From Hirschia litorea (lineage in GTDB: Bacteria; Pseudomonadota; Alphaproteobacteria; Caulobacterales; Hyphomonadaceae): a stretch of DNA of 64,000 bases. This document shows positions 52,615 through 62,052 of this stretch, piece by piece. The DNA lies in the NCBI RefSeq assembly GCF_042665075.1, contig NZ_JBHTBR010000002.1, positions 1,054,001 to 1,118,000 of the forward strand, written 5' to 3'. The position numbers and the translations under genes were made by a program. The notes under the pieces are model-generated. The model searched no databases and was not told where the DNA came from. It saw only the letters and a program-made list of their open reading frames with translations. The first letter of the stretch is position 1. Every line of letters begins with the position of its first letter.

Positions 52615-53121
52615 ATGAGAGCAATATCTAGTTTCAAGCCTTCTTCGATCCGCAAATGCGTTTTCGCAAGCCTTGCTAGCGGTGTGTTGATGACTGTCTG
52701 CATAAGCCCAGCCGCATCTGCTCACACCCTCCAACCCATCTCCGATAAAGCTGCAAACATAACCGGCTCTTGGGTGTTTGAAACGGGACGCTACAATCAA
52801 GGCACCTGTAAACTAACGGGACAAATGTATATCCGCCCGACATCGCAGCCCAATCAATATAGCTGCGAGTTTACAACATTTGAAAAATGCCCTTCCGTCT
52901 CAGCAGAAGTAGAGCAAGTTTGCTCACTGCGTGTTGAGGGTGACCAAGCCGCCTTTGTCTCAAAAATAAAGCGCATCGCAGAACAAAAACCCTTTGCCTA
53001 TGAATACGCACCAGATGATTGGCGTTTAACGATCAAATCAACTGATGAAATGATTGGCACCCTCGAAAGCGCAAGTCGCGCTTATGTAATTTTCAAGCGC
53101 GATACCGCGCCAACATCCTGA
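52615..53121 (+). CDS. Secreted protein of unknown function within the nad cluster
   Basis: A 168-residue protein with a long signal peptide (basic FKPSSIRK start, hydrophobic VFASLASGVLMTVCI, cleavage near ASA-H at about 36). The mature domain begins ITGSWVFETGRYNQG and has four Cys (C-K-L-T, SCEF, KCPS, VCSL), probably disulfide-bonded. It ends 5 bp before nadB, so it should be co-translated with it. No family recognised; a link to NAD synthesis is only positional. Confidence 0.72.
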   Translation: MRAISSFKPSSIRKCVFASLASGVLMTVCISPAASAHTLQPISDKAANITGSWVFETGRYNQGTCKLTGQMYIRPTSQPNQYSCEFTTFEKCPSVSAEVEQVCSLRVEGDQAAFVSKIKRIAEQKPFAYEYAPDDWRLTIKSTDEMIGTLESASRAYVIFKRDTAPTS

Positions 53122-53126
53122 GCTTT

Positions 53127-54704
53127 ATGACAGTCATTTCTCACTCCAATACGTCGTCGCCTGACGCAGACATCCTTATTGTCGGCGCAGGTTTGGCTGG
53201 TCTTTTTTTGGCGCTAAAACTTGCACCGAGAAAATGTACTGTCATCTCCCCAGCGCCGCTTGGAACCGCAGCCTCATCAGCTTGGGCACAAGGTGGTTTA
53301 GCCGCAGCCCTTCACCCTGCCGATAGTCCTGAGCTACACGCAAAAGATACAATCGCCGCCGGAAGCCATCTCGTAGAACCCGTCGTTGCCAGCCTCATCG
53401 CCACACATGGTCCCGCCCGCGTGCGTGACCTTCTTGAGCTAGGCGTTCCTTTTGATCGCACAGAAAATGGCGCACTCGCACTTTCGCTTGAAGCAGCTCA
53501 CTCCCATCCGCGTGTGGCCCGCGTCGCTGGTGATCTTGCAGGCCAAGCCATTATGCAAGCGCTTGTAAATGCTGCTCGCCAAGCCAAACACATAACATTG
53601 ATTGAAGGCATTAAAGCTGTCTCCCTGCTACAAGATAGCAATGGACGCATTGGCGGCATTGTCTCCGAAGATGTGCAAACGCATGAAATCGGCCGCATGA
53701 CAGCCCTTGAAACAGTTGTGTGTGCAGGTGGCTCAGGTGGCTTATTCCAAGTCACAACAAATCCACGCTCTTCACGCGGCGATGCCATCGCAATGGCATA
53801 TGAATGCGGCGCACTAATCGCTGATCCTGAATTTGTGCAGTTTCACCCTACAGCCATTGATGTTGACCGTGACCCAGCTCCACTAGCAACAGAAGCTTTG
53901 CGCGGTGAAGGTGCTGTCTTGCGAGACCGTTCGGGCCGCCGTTTTATGTTTGATTATCATGAGAAAGGCGAACTTGCGCCGCGTGATGAAGTTGCCCGCG
54001 CAATCTTTTCTGAACGCATGGCCGGACGTGGTGCCTTCCTTGATACAATCGCAGCAGTGGGTGATGATTTCCCGCATCATTTCCCAACCGTATTTGCAGC
54101 ATGTCAGGCGGCAGGAATTGATCCACGCAAAGACCATATCCCAATTGCTCCAGCCGCTCACTATCATATGGGCGGCGTGGTCTCTGACATATGGGGACGC
54201 ACAACATTAGACGGCTTATCCGTTTGCGGCGAAAGCTCATCAACGGGTGCTCATGGCGCGAACCGCCTTGCTTCCAATTCATTGCTTGAGGCTGTTGTCT
54301 TCGCTGACCGCATCGCCACACGTTTACGCGAAGCAACACTAAGCGCCACACAAGGGGAACTCTTAGGCCAACCTCCTATCGACCTCTCAGCGGAAAGTCT
54401 TGCAACACTGCGCAAGCTGATGGCAGACCATGCCGGCGTCTCTCGCAATAAAGAGGGGCTGACCACGCTTTCTGAGTGGATTGAAATGAAGGAAGAAACA
54501 CGCGGCGGTGCGCGCGCACTTACCGTCAGCCGCCTCATTGCACGTGCAGCCCTCGCTCGCGAAGAAAGCCGAGGTGGGCACTACCGCACAGACTTTCCCA
54601 ATGAAAAGCCACCCGCACGCACCTATGTGCGCAGAGGCGATGATTTACATCCCATCATCACGACAATCCCAATGGACAGCACAAACACTTTGAAAGCGTC
54701 CTAG
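53127..54704 (+). CDS. nadB: L-aspartate oxidase
   Basis: FAD enzyme that oxidises L-aspartate to iminoaspartate for NadA. 525 residues: dinucleotide-binding IVGAGLAGLFLALKLA (GAGLAG about 20-25), SSAWAQGGLAAALHP, the active-site GGSGGLFQVTTNP, PEFVQFHPTAI, AAHYHMGGVVSDIWGRT and GANRLASNSLLEAVVFADR. It belongs to the succinate dehydrogenase/fumarate reductase flavoprotein fold. nadC follows after 43 bp. Confidence 0.95.
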   Translation: MTVISHSNTSSPDADILIVGAGLAGLFLALKLAPRKCTVISPAPLGTAASSAWAQGGLAAALHPADSPELHAKDTIAAGSHLVEPVVASLIATHGPARVRDLLELGVPFDRTENGALALSLEAAHSHPRVARVAGDLAGQAIMQALVNAARQAKHITLIEGIKAVSLLQDSNGRIGGIVSEDVQTHEIGRMTALETVVCAGGSGGLFQVTTNPRSSRGDAIAMAYECGALIADPEFVQFHPTAIDVDRDPAPLATEALRGEGAVLRDRSGRRFMFDYHEKGELAPRDEVARAIFSERMAGRGAFLDTIAAVGDDFPHHFPTVFAACQAAGIDPRKDHIPIAPAAHYHMGGVVSDIWGRTTLDGLSVCGESSSTGAHGANRLASNSLLEAVVFADRIATRLREATLSATQGELLGQPPIDLSAESLATLRKLMADHAGVSRNKEGLTTLSEWIEMKEETRGGARALTVSRLIARAALAREESRGGHYRTDFPNEKPPARTYVRRGDDLHPIITTIPMDSTNTLKAS

Positions 54705-54747
54705 TTTTACGCAATCTTCTATCTGATTTTACATTCTTTTATTCGAA

Positions 54748-55614
54748 ATGAGCTTCATGAAAACGCTACCAATACCGCCTTTGCCAGATGTCATTATCGA
54801 GCCGCTTGTGCGCCTTGCACTGATGGAAGATTTGGGCCGCGCTGGTGATATCACTACGGATGTCACTATTCCCGCAGACACAAAGATGATTGCAACCGTG
54901 AATGCGCGTGAACCAGGCATTGCAGCCGGATATGACGCCGCACGTCTTTCTGCGCGCCTTGTAGATCCAGATTTAGAATGGGAAGTGCTTCATCCAGAAG
55001 GCGTGCCTTTTGAAAAAGGTGCAGAACTTATCCGCCTGAAAGGTCTTGCACGCTCCATACTGACAGCTGAACGCATGATCCTGAATTTTATCGGGCCTTT
55101 GTCTGGGATCTCCACGCTAACAGCCAAATTCGTTGATGAAGTGAAGCACACGCAAGCGCGCATTGTATGTACCCGCAAGACCACCCCCGGTTTCCGCGCC
55201 CTCGAAAAACGCGCTGTAAGGCTTGGTGGAGGCGTAAACCACCGTCTAGGCTTGGATGATGCTATTTTGATCAAGGACAACCACATTGCCGCTGCAGGCA
55301 GCATTAAAGCTGTGTTAGAACGCGCGAAAGCCTCGGTCGGCCACCTTTGCTCAATCGAAATAGAAGTCGATACCCTCGCCCAGCTTGAAGAAGCGCTTCC
55401 ATTTCGTCCAACAGCTGTCTTACTCGACAATATGAAACCCGACATGCTGGCCAAAGCCGTATCCATGATAAACGGCACGTGCAAAGCCGAAGCTTCAGGC
55501 GGTGTAAATCTATCAACTGTGAAAGCTATTGCTGAAAGCGGCGTGGACTTTATCTCCGTCGGCGCGCTGACACACTCAGCTATCAACTTGGACGTCGGAT
55601 TAGACTATGGCTGA
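54748..55614 (+). CDS. nadC: Nicotinate-nucleotide pyrophosphorylase (quinolinate phosphoribosyltransferase)
   Basis: Converts quinolinate and PRPP to nicotinate mononucleotide, completing the NadB-NadA-NadC route. 288 residues: LMEDLGRAGDITTDVTIP at the N-terminus, ILTAERMILNFIGPLSGIST, the active-site RKTTPGFRALEKRAVRLGG and IKDNHIAAAG, and VLLDNMKPDML. It ends in a bidirectional terminator shared with the receptor gene. Confidence 0.96.
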   Translation: MSFMKTLPIPPLPDVIIEPLVRLALMEDLGRAGDITTDVTIPADTKMIATVNAREPGIAAGYDAARLSARLVDPDLEWEVLHPEGVPFEKGAELIRLKGLARSILTAERMILNFIGPLSGISTLTAKFVDEVKHTQARIVCTRKTTPGFRALEKRAVRLGGGVNHRLGLDDAILIKDNHIAAAGSIKAVLERAKASVGHLCSIEIEVDTLAQLEEALPFRPTAVLLDNMKPDMLAKAVSMINGTCKAEASGGVNLSTVKAIAESGVDFISVGALTHSAINLDVGLDYG

Positions 55615-55628
55615 TCCCCAAAGAAAAA

Positions 55629-55668
55629 AAGCGAACCCGATTAAGGGTTCGCTTGATATTTATTTTTC
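55629..55668. terminator. Bidirectional terminator between nadC and the TonB-dependent receptor
   Basis: AAGCGAACCC (55629-55638) pairs with GGGTTCGCTT (55645-55654) around a 6-nt loop. A-rich on the left and T-rich on the right, it serves nadC on + and the receptor gene on -. Confidence 0.85.
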
Positions 55669-55677
55669 CAAACTGAT

Positions 55678-57702
55678 TTAGAAAGTTTTGGCCAAAGTTA
55701 GCTTCACATTTCGGCCCGGCTCAACATCGTTGAGAACAAGAGCGCCGAATACGGGGTGGAAAGTCGCCCCCGTGCGTGACGCTTGCGAAGTGTAAGCCTC
55801 ATCAAAAAGATTATCGACACCTGCCGTCACAGATAATCCCGACACGCCAACAGCATCATCCCAACGCGCAGAGATATTGTGAAGGCCATACCCTTCTTTG
55901 TCTTCTCCAGACGCGGTCGTCACATCCGTTGTAATTTGAGAATTCCAGTTCAAAGATAAATTCAAGGATGTGATAAAATAATCAGCCTCGATACCGATGG
56001 ATTGACCTGTTTCCCGCAAACTTTCAGAGCTTGGCGCTTGCGTCAGGCCAGAGCGATCATGATCAGAATCGGCAATAGTTGTCGTTAGGCTGAAATCTTC
56101 AATTGCGATACGTGCACTCGCCTCATACCCTTCTAATTCATACGTACCAATATTGGCATCTATAGTACCTTGGTCATCGATATAATCGTCAATGGTTGTT
56201 TTGAAAGCGCGCAATCCAAAAGCCAAATCAGCGATACCAAAGCCCGTTGTGTACTTCACGCCTAATTCAACATTCTCACCTGATTGTGGTTTTAGATTGA
56301 TGTTTGCGACTTTGCTTTCACCACTCCCGCCAAAAATTTCAGGCAGCTCGGGACCTTTAAATAATTCCAGATAGCTTCCTTCCAAAACCAAATTATCCGT
56401 GACACGTGCCTCAAGACCCAACCCAAAGGTCACATCGTCATATGAAGAGGAGCTGTTTTGATCAATATAATCCACTTGATAATCGGTATAGCGCACGCCT
56501 GGTCTTAGGAAAAAACGATCGGCAAAACTAATCTCATTCTCTAAGAACAACGCGATTGTTTGCGCTTCATTTTCAGATTCTGCCGCGACATCAGAAACAT
56601 CCAGATTCCCATCATAGGTTAGGTTTTGATCGAAATACTGCAAACCATAGGTTAGAGCGTGTTTCACTTTGCCAGATTTCAGATCTGTATATGCGGTGAT
56701 GTTTACACCCTGATTATCTGCAACGGCCTCTTTGAAAGCAGGAGGTGTGCGTGCAACAAGATTTGGGTTTGTTTCATCACGCCAAAATTCCAAATCATTC
56801 ATGGAATAAACAGCGTCTAAACGGAACAATTCGCCAAGATCAAGATCATATGACAAATTCAGCGTGTTGCGGGAATATTCAGTCGGAAGCAGAATATCGC
56901 CCGTAATCGCTGCATTTGTGAGGACACCCATATCAGGGCGCTGAGTATAATCTCCCGCATCCTCAAAAACATCATAACTCAATTCGATACGTTGGTTTTC
57001 AGCGATATCAAATCCAAGCTTTGCAAGATAATTCTTAGTTGTGCCGTCTGACCCAATCGTCTCAAGCCCATCACCATCTTCAAAATTATCACGATCAACT
57101 TGGTTGAAGTAAATCAACCCATCCACTTTTTCAGCGATCTGACCATAACCAGCACCCGAAAACGATGTCTGTGCGTTAGAATTATACCCCGCCATTAGGC
57201 GGCCACCAAATTGGTTATCTGTCGTCGCTAATAGGTCTTTCGCATCCTTGGTTTCAAAACGGACAACACCGCCTATCCCACCATGCGTAACCGAAGTGGC
57301 ACCTGGTTGAACTTCGACTGATTTCAAAATGTCTGGATTAACAAGTATATTTCCGATGTGGTGATAGATATAATTCGTCTGCAGCGCACCATCCATGTAC
57401 ACATCCAGATTTCTATCATCCATACCGCGCACATTAATGCGTGAATTTAGTGAATGCGTTCCACCAATATCTACACCAGGCAATGTCCTAAGAAGGTCAG
57501 ACAAGTGATCCGCTTGTTTGACTGCCAATTCCTGCTCCCCCAAAAAGAGCGAGTCTGACGACACAGATGTCCCCCATACAACGACAGTATCTTGGACATC
57601 CGTTTTTGCAGCATCCTGATTGTCCTGAGCCAACGCCTGACCAGCAAACATAACACTAAGACCAATCAAACCTGTGGCTTTCATCAATTGACATTTATTC
57701 AT
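55678..57702 (-). CDS. TonB-dependent outer-membrane receptor (probable iron-siderophore/heme type)
   Basis: A 674-residue receptor: signal peptide (about 1-26, GQALAQ), a plug domain (about 45-155; LSDLLRTLPGVDIGG, SRINVRGMDDRNLDVYMDG, VEVQPGATSVTHGGIGGVVRF) and a 22-strand barrel ending in NVKLTLAKTF with the terminal Phe needed for assembly. Iron-regulated uptake is indicated by two Fur-type boxes directly upstream, but the transported compound cannot be named. GGGGA precedes ATG 57702. Confidence 0.9.
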   Translation of the reverse strand: MNKCQLMKATGLIGLSVMFAGQALAQDNQDAAKTDVQDTVVVWGTSVSSDSLFLGEQELAVKQADHLSDLLRTLPGVDIGGTHSLNSRINVRGMDDRNLDVYMDGALQTNYIYHHIGNILVNPDILKSVEVQPGATSVTHGGIGGVVRFETKDAKDLLATTDNQFGGRLMAGYNSNAQTSFSGAGYGQIAEKVDGLIYFNQVDRDNFEDGDGLETIGSDGTTKNYLAKLGFDIAENQRIELSYDVFEDAGDYTQRPDMGVLTNAAITGDILLPTEYSRNTLNLSYDLDLGELFRLDAVYSMNDLEFWRDETNPNLVARTPPAFKEAVADNQGVNITAYTDLKSGKVKHALTYGLQYFDQNLTYDGNLDVSDVAAESENEAQTIALFLENEISFADRFFLRPGVRYTDYQVDYIDQNSSSSYDDVTFGLGLEARVTDNLVLEGSYLELFKGPELPEIFGGSGESKVANINLKPQSGENVELGVKYTTGFGIADLAFGLRAFKTTIDDYIDDQGTIDANIGTYELEGYEASARIAIEDFSLTTTIADSDHDRSGLTQAPSSESLRETGQSIGIEADYFITSLNLSLNWNSQITTDVTTASGEDKEGYGLHNISARWDDAVGVSGLSVTAGVDNLFDEAYTSQASRTGATFHPVFGALVLNDVEPGRNVKLTLAKTF

Positions 57703-57712
57703 TCAAATCCCC

Positions 57713-57727
57713 TGAGAATAATTCTCA
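57713..57727. promoter_or_regulatory. Fur-type box 1 (perfect 7-1-7 palindrome)
   Basis: On the minus strand it reads TGAGAATTATTCTCA, a perfect 7-1-7 inverted repeat differing from the Fur core TGATAATnATTATCA only by a symmetric T/G and A/C exchange. It lies 10 bp before the receptor ATG at 57702. Confidence 0.7.
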
Positions 57728-57756
57728 CTATCAAGTAGTGCGCTAGGAACCACTAT

Positions 57757-57771
57757 TAAGAATGATTGTCA
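57757..57771. promoter_or_regulatory. Fur-type box 2 overlapping a TTGACA -35
   Basis: On the minus strand it reads TGACAATCATTCTTA, 12 of 15 matches to the Fur 7-1-7 core, and it overlaps a TTGACA -35 element at 57773-57768. With box 1 it suggests iron-dependent repression of the receptor. Confidence 0.5.
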
Positions 57772-57891
57772 ATCGCATAGTATATCTAATTTAGTGAGAC
57801 AGAATGAACCAACTGTCGATCATTGCCCCCTCTTACAAAAATATGCTCACACGCCTTTTGCGATAAGAGATTTCCTATCACTTCACGGCAA

Positions 57892-57924
57892 ACAAAAAAG
57901 CCGCTCAGATATCTGAGCGGCTTT
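57892..57924. terminator. Terminator of the SleB-family hydrolase gene
   Basis: AAAGCCGCTCAGAT (57897-57910) and ATCTGAGCGGCTTT (57911-57924) form a perfect 28-nt palindrome. On the minus strand it is followed by TTTTTTG, giving an intrinsic terminator about 27 bp after the hydrolase stop. Confidence 0.85.
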
Positions 57925-57951
57925 AATAATTTCAAAGAAGAATACGTATCT

Positions 57952-58920
57952 CTACAAAGCTTTTTCCGTTGCCATGTTCAAAGCGTCCGTCGCAGATACA
58001 GAGGCTGCCTGAATGCCGCCCTGTGCTGCACGACGCTCTGCTGCACGCGCTTTTGCTTCACGTGCACGCACAACAGTCCACTCACGACCTTCTGGATTAC
58101 GATAGAAGATGTGTGTTCCGATTGTTTCTGTGTGGATTAAGCTAGAGCTCCAGTAAGGAGACACATAGTCTGTGTGATAGTGCGTAGCGTTGCCTGTAAG
58201 TGTTTTAGAGCTAAGGCCCATCATCACATAAGCTGCAACTTCTACAGAACGATCCCACGCTTCACCACGTGGCTTACGGCGCAATGATCCATCACACGTA
58301 AATGAGAACTGACACCCTGTTACACGGTTTGATCCTTGATAGACCACATCACATACTGTGTCTGGGTAATATTCTGAGGCCACACGGTTTTCGATAACTT
58401 CAGCAACGGCCAACTGACCACCAAGTGCTTCACTACGTGCTTCGTAATAAATAGCTTCTGCCAAGCACAAGTGCTCAAGGCGTTGTTCACGGACTTCTTC
58501 AATCTGCTTACGCGGAGAGAAGTTCGCAAGAACATCAACAACAGGGTCGATCTTTTCAATATCGAAGGATGCTTTTGTCAGCGTTCCGGGAACTATTGCA
58601 CTATCTTGTGCGTAGTTTACCTGCTGACGCCATGGCTTCGTAATATCGATGGATTCAATTTGAATGTTTCCATCTTGGGACTCGCTGATAAGCTCAGCAA
58701 GCTCGCTTGCTTGGCCCAGAAAAGCCTCTTCGGTTTTCTGAACGCTCACATGCGCTGTGATTTGAGGCGCACCATACGCAGCAGCTGCGGCAGCACACGC
58801 TACCCCTACTGCACGTTGTTGCATAAGACGCTTTTCTTCCGCCGACATCATCACCAACTGGTTCAACGCGCCCTTAACGAACGCCAGAGAACTTTTGAGT
58901 ATATGAAAATTCGATTTCAT
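57952..58920 (-). CDS. SleB/CwlJ-type cell-wall hydrolase
   Basis: The C-terminal Hydrolase_2 domain (about 185-290) shows LCLAEAIYYEARSEALGGQ with the catalytic Glu, AVAEVIENRVASEYYPDTVCDVVYQ, GCQFSFTCDG and NATHYHTDYVSPYW. An Ala-rich hydrophobic segment near the N-terminus (RAVGVACAAAAAAYG) could be a signal anchor. The open frame extends to 59175, but the added 85 residues look non-coding and would cover the CtrA-type site, so I start at ATG 58920; a start at 58851 or later is possible. It probably cuts peptidoglycan glycan strands. Confidence 0.82.
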   Translation of the reverse strand: MKSNFHILKSSLAFVKGALNQLVMMSAEEKRLMQQRAVGVACAAAAAAYGAPQITAHVSVQKTEEAFLGQASELAELISESQDGNIQIESIDITKPWRQQVNYAQDSAIVPGTLTKASFDIEKIDPVVDVLANFSPRKQIEEVREQRLEHLCLAEAIYYEARSEALGGQLAVAEVIENRVASEYYPDTVCDVVYQGSNRVTGCQFSFTCDGSLRRKPRGEAWDRSVEVAAYVMMGLSSKTLTGNATHYHTDYVSPYWSSSLIHTETIGTHIFYRNPEGREWTVVRAREAKARAAERRAAQGGIQAASVSATDALNMATEKAL

Positions 58921-59021
58921 AAAAGTTAACAAGATTGCGCTCTTGCAATCATCCCTCAGCCAAAAAACAGTTAATATCTTCGTATGTATGAACTCAAAAT
59001 AACGGTAGCAAATACCATACC

Positions 59022-59037
59022 TTAATAAGGCGTTAAC
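59022..59037. promoter_or_regulatory. CtrA-type box upstream of the cell-wall hydrolase
   Basis: TTAA-taaggcg-TTAAC fits the alphaproteobacterial CtrA full site (TTAA-N7-TTAAC) exactly. It lies about 100 bp before the hydrolase ATG. The surrounding 420-bp gap (58921-59341) holds no gene I can support. Confidence 0.55.
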
Positions 59038-59279
59038 GCTCCCGTTCGCGCTAGGTATTAGAAAACATTGGGTTTTGGCAACCCTTAATGCTCTTTCATG
59101 ACTTATTTGCAATGTTTTGTTAATGTTTGAGAACAGACGTTTCCTTAACGTTTGAACAACCACATTTGTTCCCAAATTAGGCTAGAAGTTTATTTTCTAT
59201 GAAAGATTTTATTAACGCTAAAATCGATTTTCGACTCAAAAAACGCCCATAGAGCGATTCTACTCGCCCTAAAAAAGAA

Positions 59280-59313
59280 TCAAAAAAGGGAGCCAGACCT
59301 AAGTCCAGCTCCC
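59280..59313 (-). terminator. Rho-independent terminator of ppdK
   Basis: GGGAGC (59288-59293) and GCTCCC (59308-59313), extended inwards by further pairs, form a stem. On the minus strand it is followed by TTTTTTG, 28 bp after the ppdK stop. Confidence 0.82.
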
Positions 59314-59341
59314 CACTTTAGATAGAATCGTAGGCTTTTTG

Positions 59342-62029
59342 CTACGCTTTTAGCGCCGCGTGTGCCGCTGCCAAACGTGCAACAGGAACACGATAAGGCG
59401 AACATGACACATAGCTCATGCCCAGCTTGTGACAGAAAGCGATAGACGCAGGGTCTCCCCCATGCTCTCCACAAATCCCGATTTTAAGATCAGGCTTCAC
59501 CGAGCGTCCACGTTCAGTTCCCATTTGAACCAACTCACCCACACCTTCAATATCAAGTGTGACGAATGGGTCTTTTTCGTAAATGCCTTGCTTCTCATAA
59601 TCACCAAGGAAGCGTGCCGCATCATCACGGGAAATACCCAATGTTGTTTGCGTCAAATCATTCGTCCCAAATGAGAAGAACTCAGCTTCTTGAGCAATAT
59701 CCGCTGCGCGCAATGCAGCACGTGGAAGCTCAATCATTGTACCAACCAGATAATCAATCTTGATATCTGATTTTGGTAGAACAGCCTCAGCCATTTTCAC
59801 AATGCGCGCCTTCATAAGCGCCACTTCTGCTTTCGTCGCAACAAGCGGGATCATCACTTCAGGCACAGGTGCAACACCTGTTTCCTTTGCAACATTCACA
59901 GCCGCTTCAAAAATAGCGCGTGCCTGCATTTCGTAGATTTCTGGGTAAGTCACACCCAAACGACATCCACGGTGACCAAGCATTGGGTTGCTTTCATGCA
60001 ATTCAGATGCGCGATGTGTAAGCACCTCAATAGATACACCAGATCCTTTGGCAACATCTGCCATCTCTTCATCAGAGTGCGGCATAAATTCGTGCAATGG
60101 CGGATCAAGCAAACGAATGTTGCATGGCTTATCGCCCATAATACGGAAGATAGCTTCAAAGTCAGAACGCTGCATTGGAAGCAATTTTTCAAGTGCTTCT
60201 TTACGGCCCTTCTCACTGCTTGCCAAAATCATAGCGCGCACAACTGGGATACGGTCTGCATCAAAGAACATGTGCTCTGTGCGGCAAAGACCAATACCTT
60301 CTGCGCCAAAGTTTTTAGCAACTTCAACATCAGCCGGTGTTTCGGCATTCGTGCGTACAGACAATGTACGGGCTTTATCTGCCCATTCCATAATGTGTGC
60401 AAAATCACCAGATAGATCAGGCTCAATCATCGCAACGCGGCCTTTAAAGACCTCACCTGTCGCGCCATCCACAGTCACAATGTCACCGCGTTTAAGCGTT
60501 TCACCCGCAACAGACACTTCGCCAAGCTCTTTATTGATACGCAAAGACCCTGCACCACACACACATGGACGCCCCATGCCGCGCGCCACAACAGCCGCGT
60601 GAGATGTCATCCCACCACGCGCCGTCACAATCGCTTTAGAAGCGTGCATGCCGTGAATGTCTTCTGGACTTGTTTCGATACGGATCAAGATAACATCTTC
60701 ACCCTTAGCAGCTGCATCCGCCGCTTCATCGGAATCAAAAACGATTTTACCAATCGCAGCACCCGGAGATGCAGGCAAACCTTTTACAAACACACGCCCT
60801 TCAGCCGTCGCAGCCGCTTTAGCGTCTTGGTCGATCATTGGGTGTAAGAGCTGGTCAAGTTGGGCAGGCTCAAGACGAAGCACAGCTTCATTCTCAGTAA
60901 TCAAGCCTTCTTTACACATCTCAACAGCCATAGCCAAAGCTGCTTGCGCTGTACGCTTACCATTACGCGTTTGCAGCATGTAAAGCTTACCTTCTTCAAC
61001 GGTAAACTCGATGTCTTGCATGTCGCGATAGTGTTTCTCAAGCTTGTCGGCCACATCGGTCAACTGCTTGTAAACGTCAGGCATTGTCACTTCTAAAGGT
61101 GCATCATCAGATCCCATCTCAGCCGCACGTGCTTTTGAGATTGGTGCCGGTGTACGAATACCCGCCACAACATCTTCACCCTGTGCATTGATGAGGTATT
61201 CACCATAGAACAAGTTTTCACCTGTGCCTGGGTCACGTGTAAACGCAACACCCGTCGCAGATGTGTCACCCATATTCCCAAATACCATAGACTGAACGTT
61301 TACAGCCGTTCCCCATGATGCAGGAATATCATTATGTTTACGGTAGAAGATCGCGCGATCATTCATCCATGATCCGAACACAGCGCCAATAGCGCCCCAT
61401 AGCTGGTCTTTAGGGTCTTCTGGGAAAGGTTTGCCATTATTGTGCGTCACAACAGCGGCTTTATATTTCACAATGACTTCCTGCCAGTCTTCGGCCTGCA
61501 TGTCAGTGTCGAGTTCATAACCTTGAAGGTCTTTGAAATCTTCTAAAATGTCTTCAAAAACATCATGCGTGATGTTGAGAACGACATTGGAATACATTTG
61601 AATAAAACGGCGATAGCTATCATAAGCAAAGCGACGGTCACCAGAAAGCTGGGCTAGCCCTTCAGCTGTGGTGTCGTTCAAACCAAGGTTTAGAACAGTA
61701 TCCATCATACCCGGCATAGATGCACGTGCACCTGAACGCACAGACACAAGCAATGGGTTGGTTGCTGATCCAAACTCTTTACCAGCTTTTGCTTCAAGCG
61801 TTTTCAAACTTGTTTCAAGCTGAGCATCTAGCTCTTCAGGATATTTGCGGCCCAAATCATAATAAGCAGTACAAAGCGCTGTTGTGATTGTGAACCCTGG
61901 AGGTACAGGTAAACCCAAGCTCGCCATTTCAGCGAGGTTAGCACCTTTTCCTCCAAGAAGGTTTTTCATTGATGCGTCGCCGTCAGAAGCACCGCCTCCA
62001 AAGTCATAAACCCATTTTGTGTTGGCCAT
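59342..62029 (-). CDS. ppdK: Pyruvate, phosphate dikinase
   Basis: Interconverts pyruvate, ATP and phosphate with phosphoenolpyruvate, AMP and pyrophosphate. 895 residues, full length: the N-terminal nucleotide-binding domain (GGKGANLAEMASLGLPVPPGF, VSVRSGARASMPGMMDTVLNLG), the phosphohistidine domain GGMTSHAAVVARGMGRPCV, and the C-terminal barrel (CRTEHMFF, ELPRAALRA, ICGEHGGDPASI with catalytic Cys near SYVSCSPYRVPVA). It lies 23 bp downstream of glyS, a common alphaproteobacterial pairing. Confidence 0.97.
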   Translation of the reverse strand: MANTKWVYDFGGGASDGDASMKNLLGGKGANLAEMASLGLPVPPGFTITTALCTAYYDLGRKYPEELDAQLETSLKTLEAKAGKEFGSATNPLLVSVRSGARASMPGMMDTVLNLGLNDTTAEGLAQLSGDRRFAYDSYRRFIQMYSNVVLNITHDVFEDILEDFKDLQGYELDTDMQAEDWQEVIVKYKAAVVTHNNGKPFPEDPKDQLWGAIGAVFGSWMNDRAIFYRKHNDIPASWGTAVNVQSMVFGNMGDTSATGVAFTRDPGTGENLFYGEYLINAQGEDVVAGIRTPAPISKARAAEMGSDDAPLEVTMPDVYKQLTDVADKLEKHYRDMQDIEFTVEEGKLYMLQTRNGKRTAQAALAMAVEMCKEGLITENEAVLRLEPAQLDQLLHPMIDQDAKAAATAEGRVFVKGLPASPGAAIGKIVFDSDEAADAAAKGEDVILIRIETSPEDIHGMHASKAIVTARGGMTSHAAVVARGMGRPCVCGAGSLRINKELGEVSVAGETLKRGDIVTVDGATGEVFKGRVAMIEPDLSGDFAHIMEWADKARTLSVRTNAETPADVEVAKNFGAEGIGLCRTEHMFFDADRIPVVRAMILASSEKGRKEALEKLLPMQRSDFEAIFRIMGDKPCNIRLLDPPLHEFMPHSDEEMADVAKGSGVSIEVLTHRASELHESNPMLGHRGCRLGVTYPEIYEMQARAIFEAAVNVAKETGVAPVPEVMIPLVATKAEVALMKARIVKMAEAVLPKSDIKIDYLVGTMIELPRAALRAADIAQEAEFFSFGTNDLTQTTLGISRDDAARFLGDYEKQGIYEKDPFVTLDIEGVGELVQMGTERGRSVKPDLKIGICGEHGGDPASIAFCHKLGMSYVSCSPYRVPVARLAAAHAALKA

Positions 62030-62052
62030 AATTGCCGTCCCGTTTTATGTCC

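Noticed and set aside
54990..55586. 198-codon minus-strand frame antisense to nadC
   Set aside because: Shadow of a well-conserved gene, with no ribosome-binding site and atypical residue content.
57804..57866. 20-codon + strand frame beginning ATGAACCAACTG
   Set aside because: No membrane or leader-peptide features, no gene behind it on the same strand, and it ends before a terminator used by the opposite strand.
58921..59175. N-terminal 85-residue extension of the SleB-type hydrolase
   Set aside because: No conserved residues, no signal sequence and no ribosome-binding site; it would also cover the CtrA-type box.
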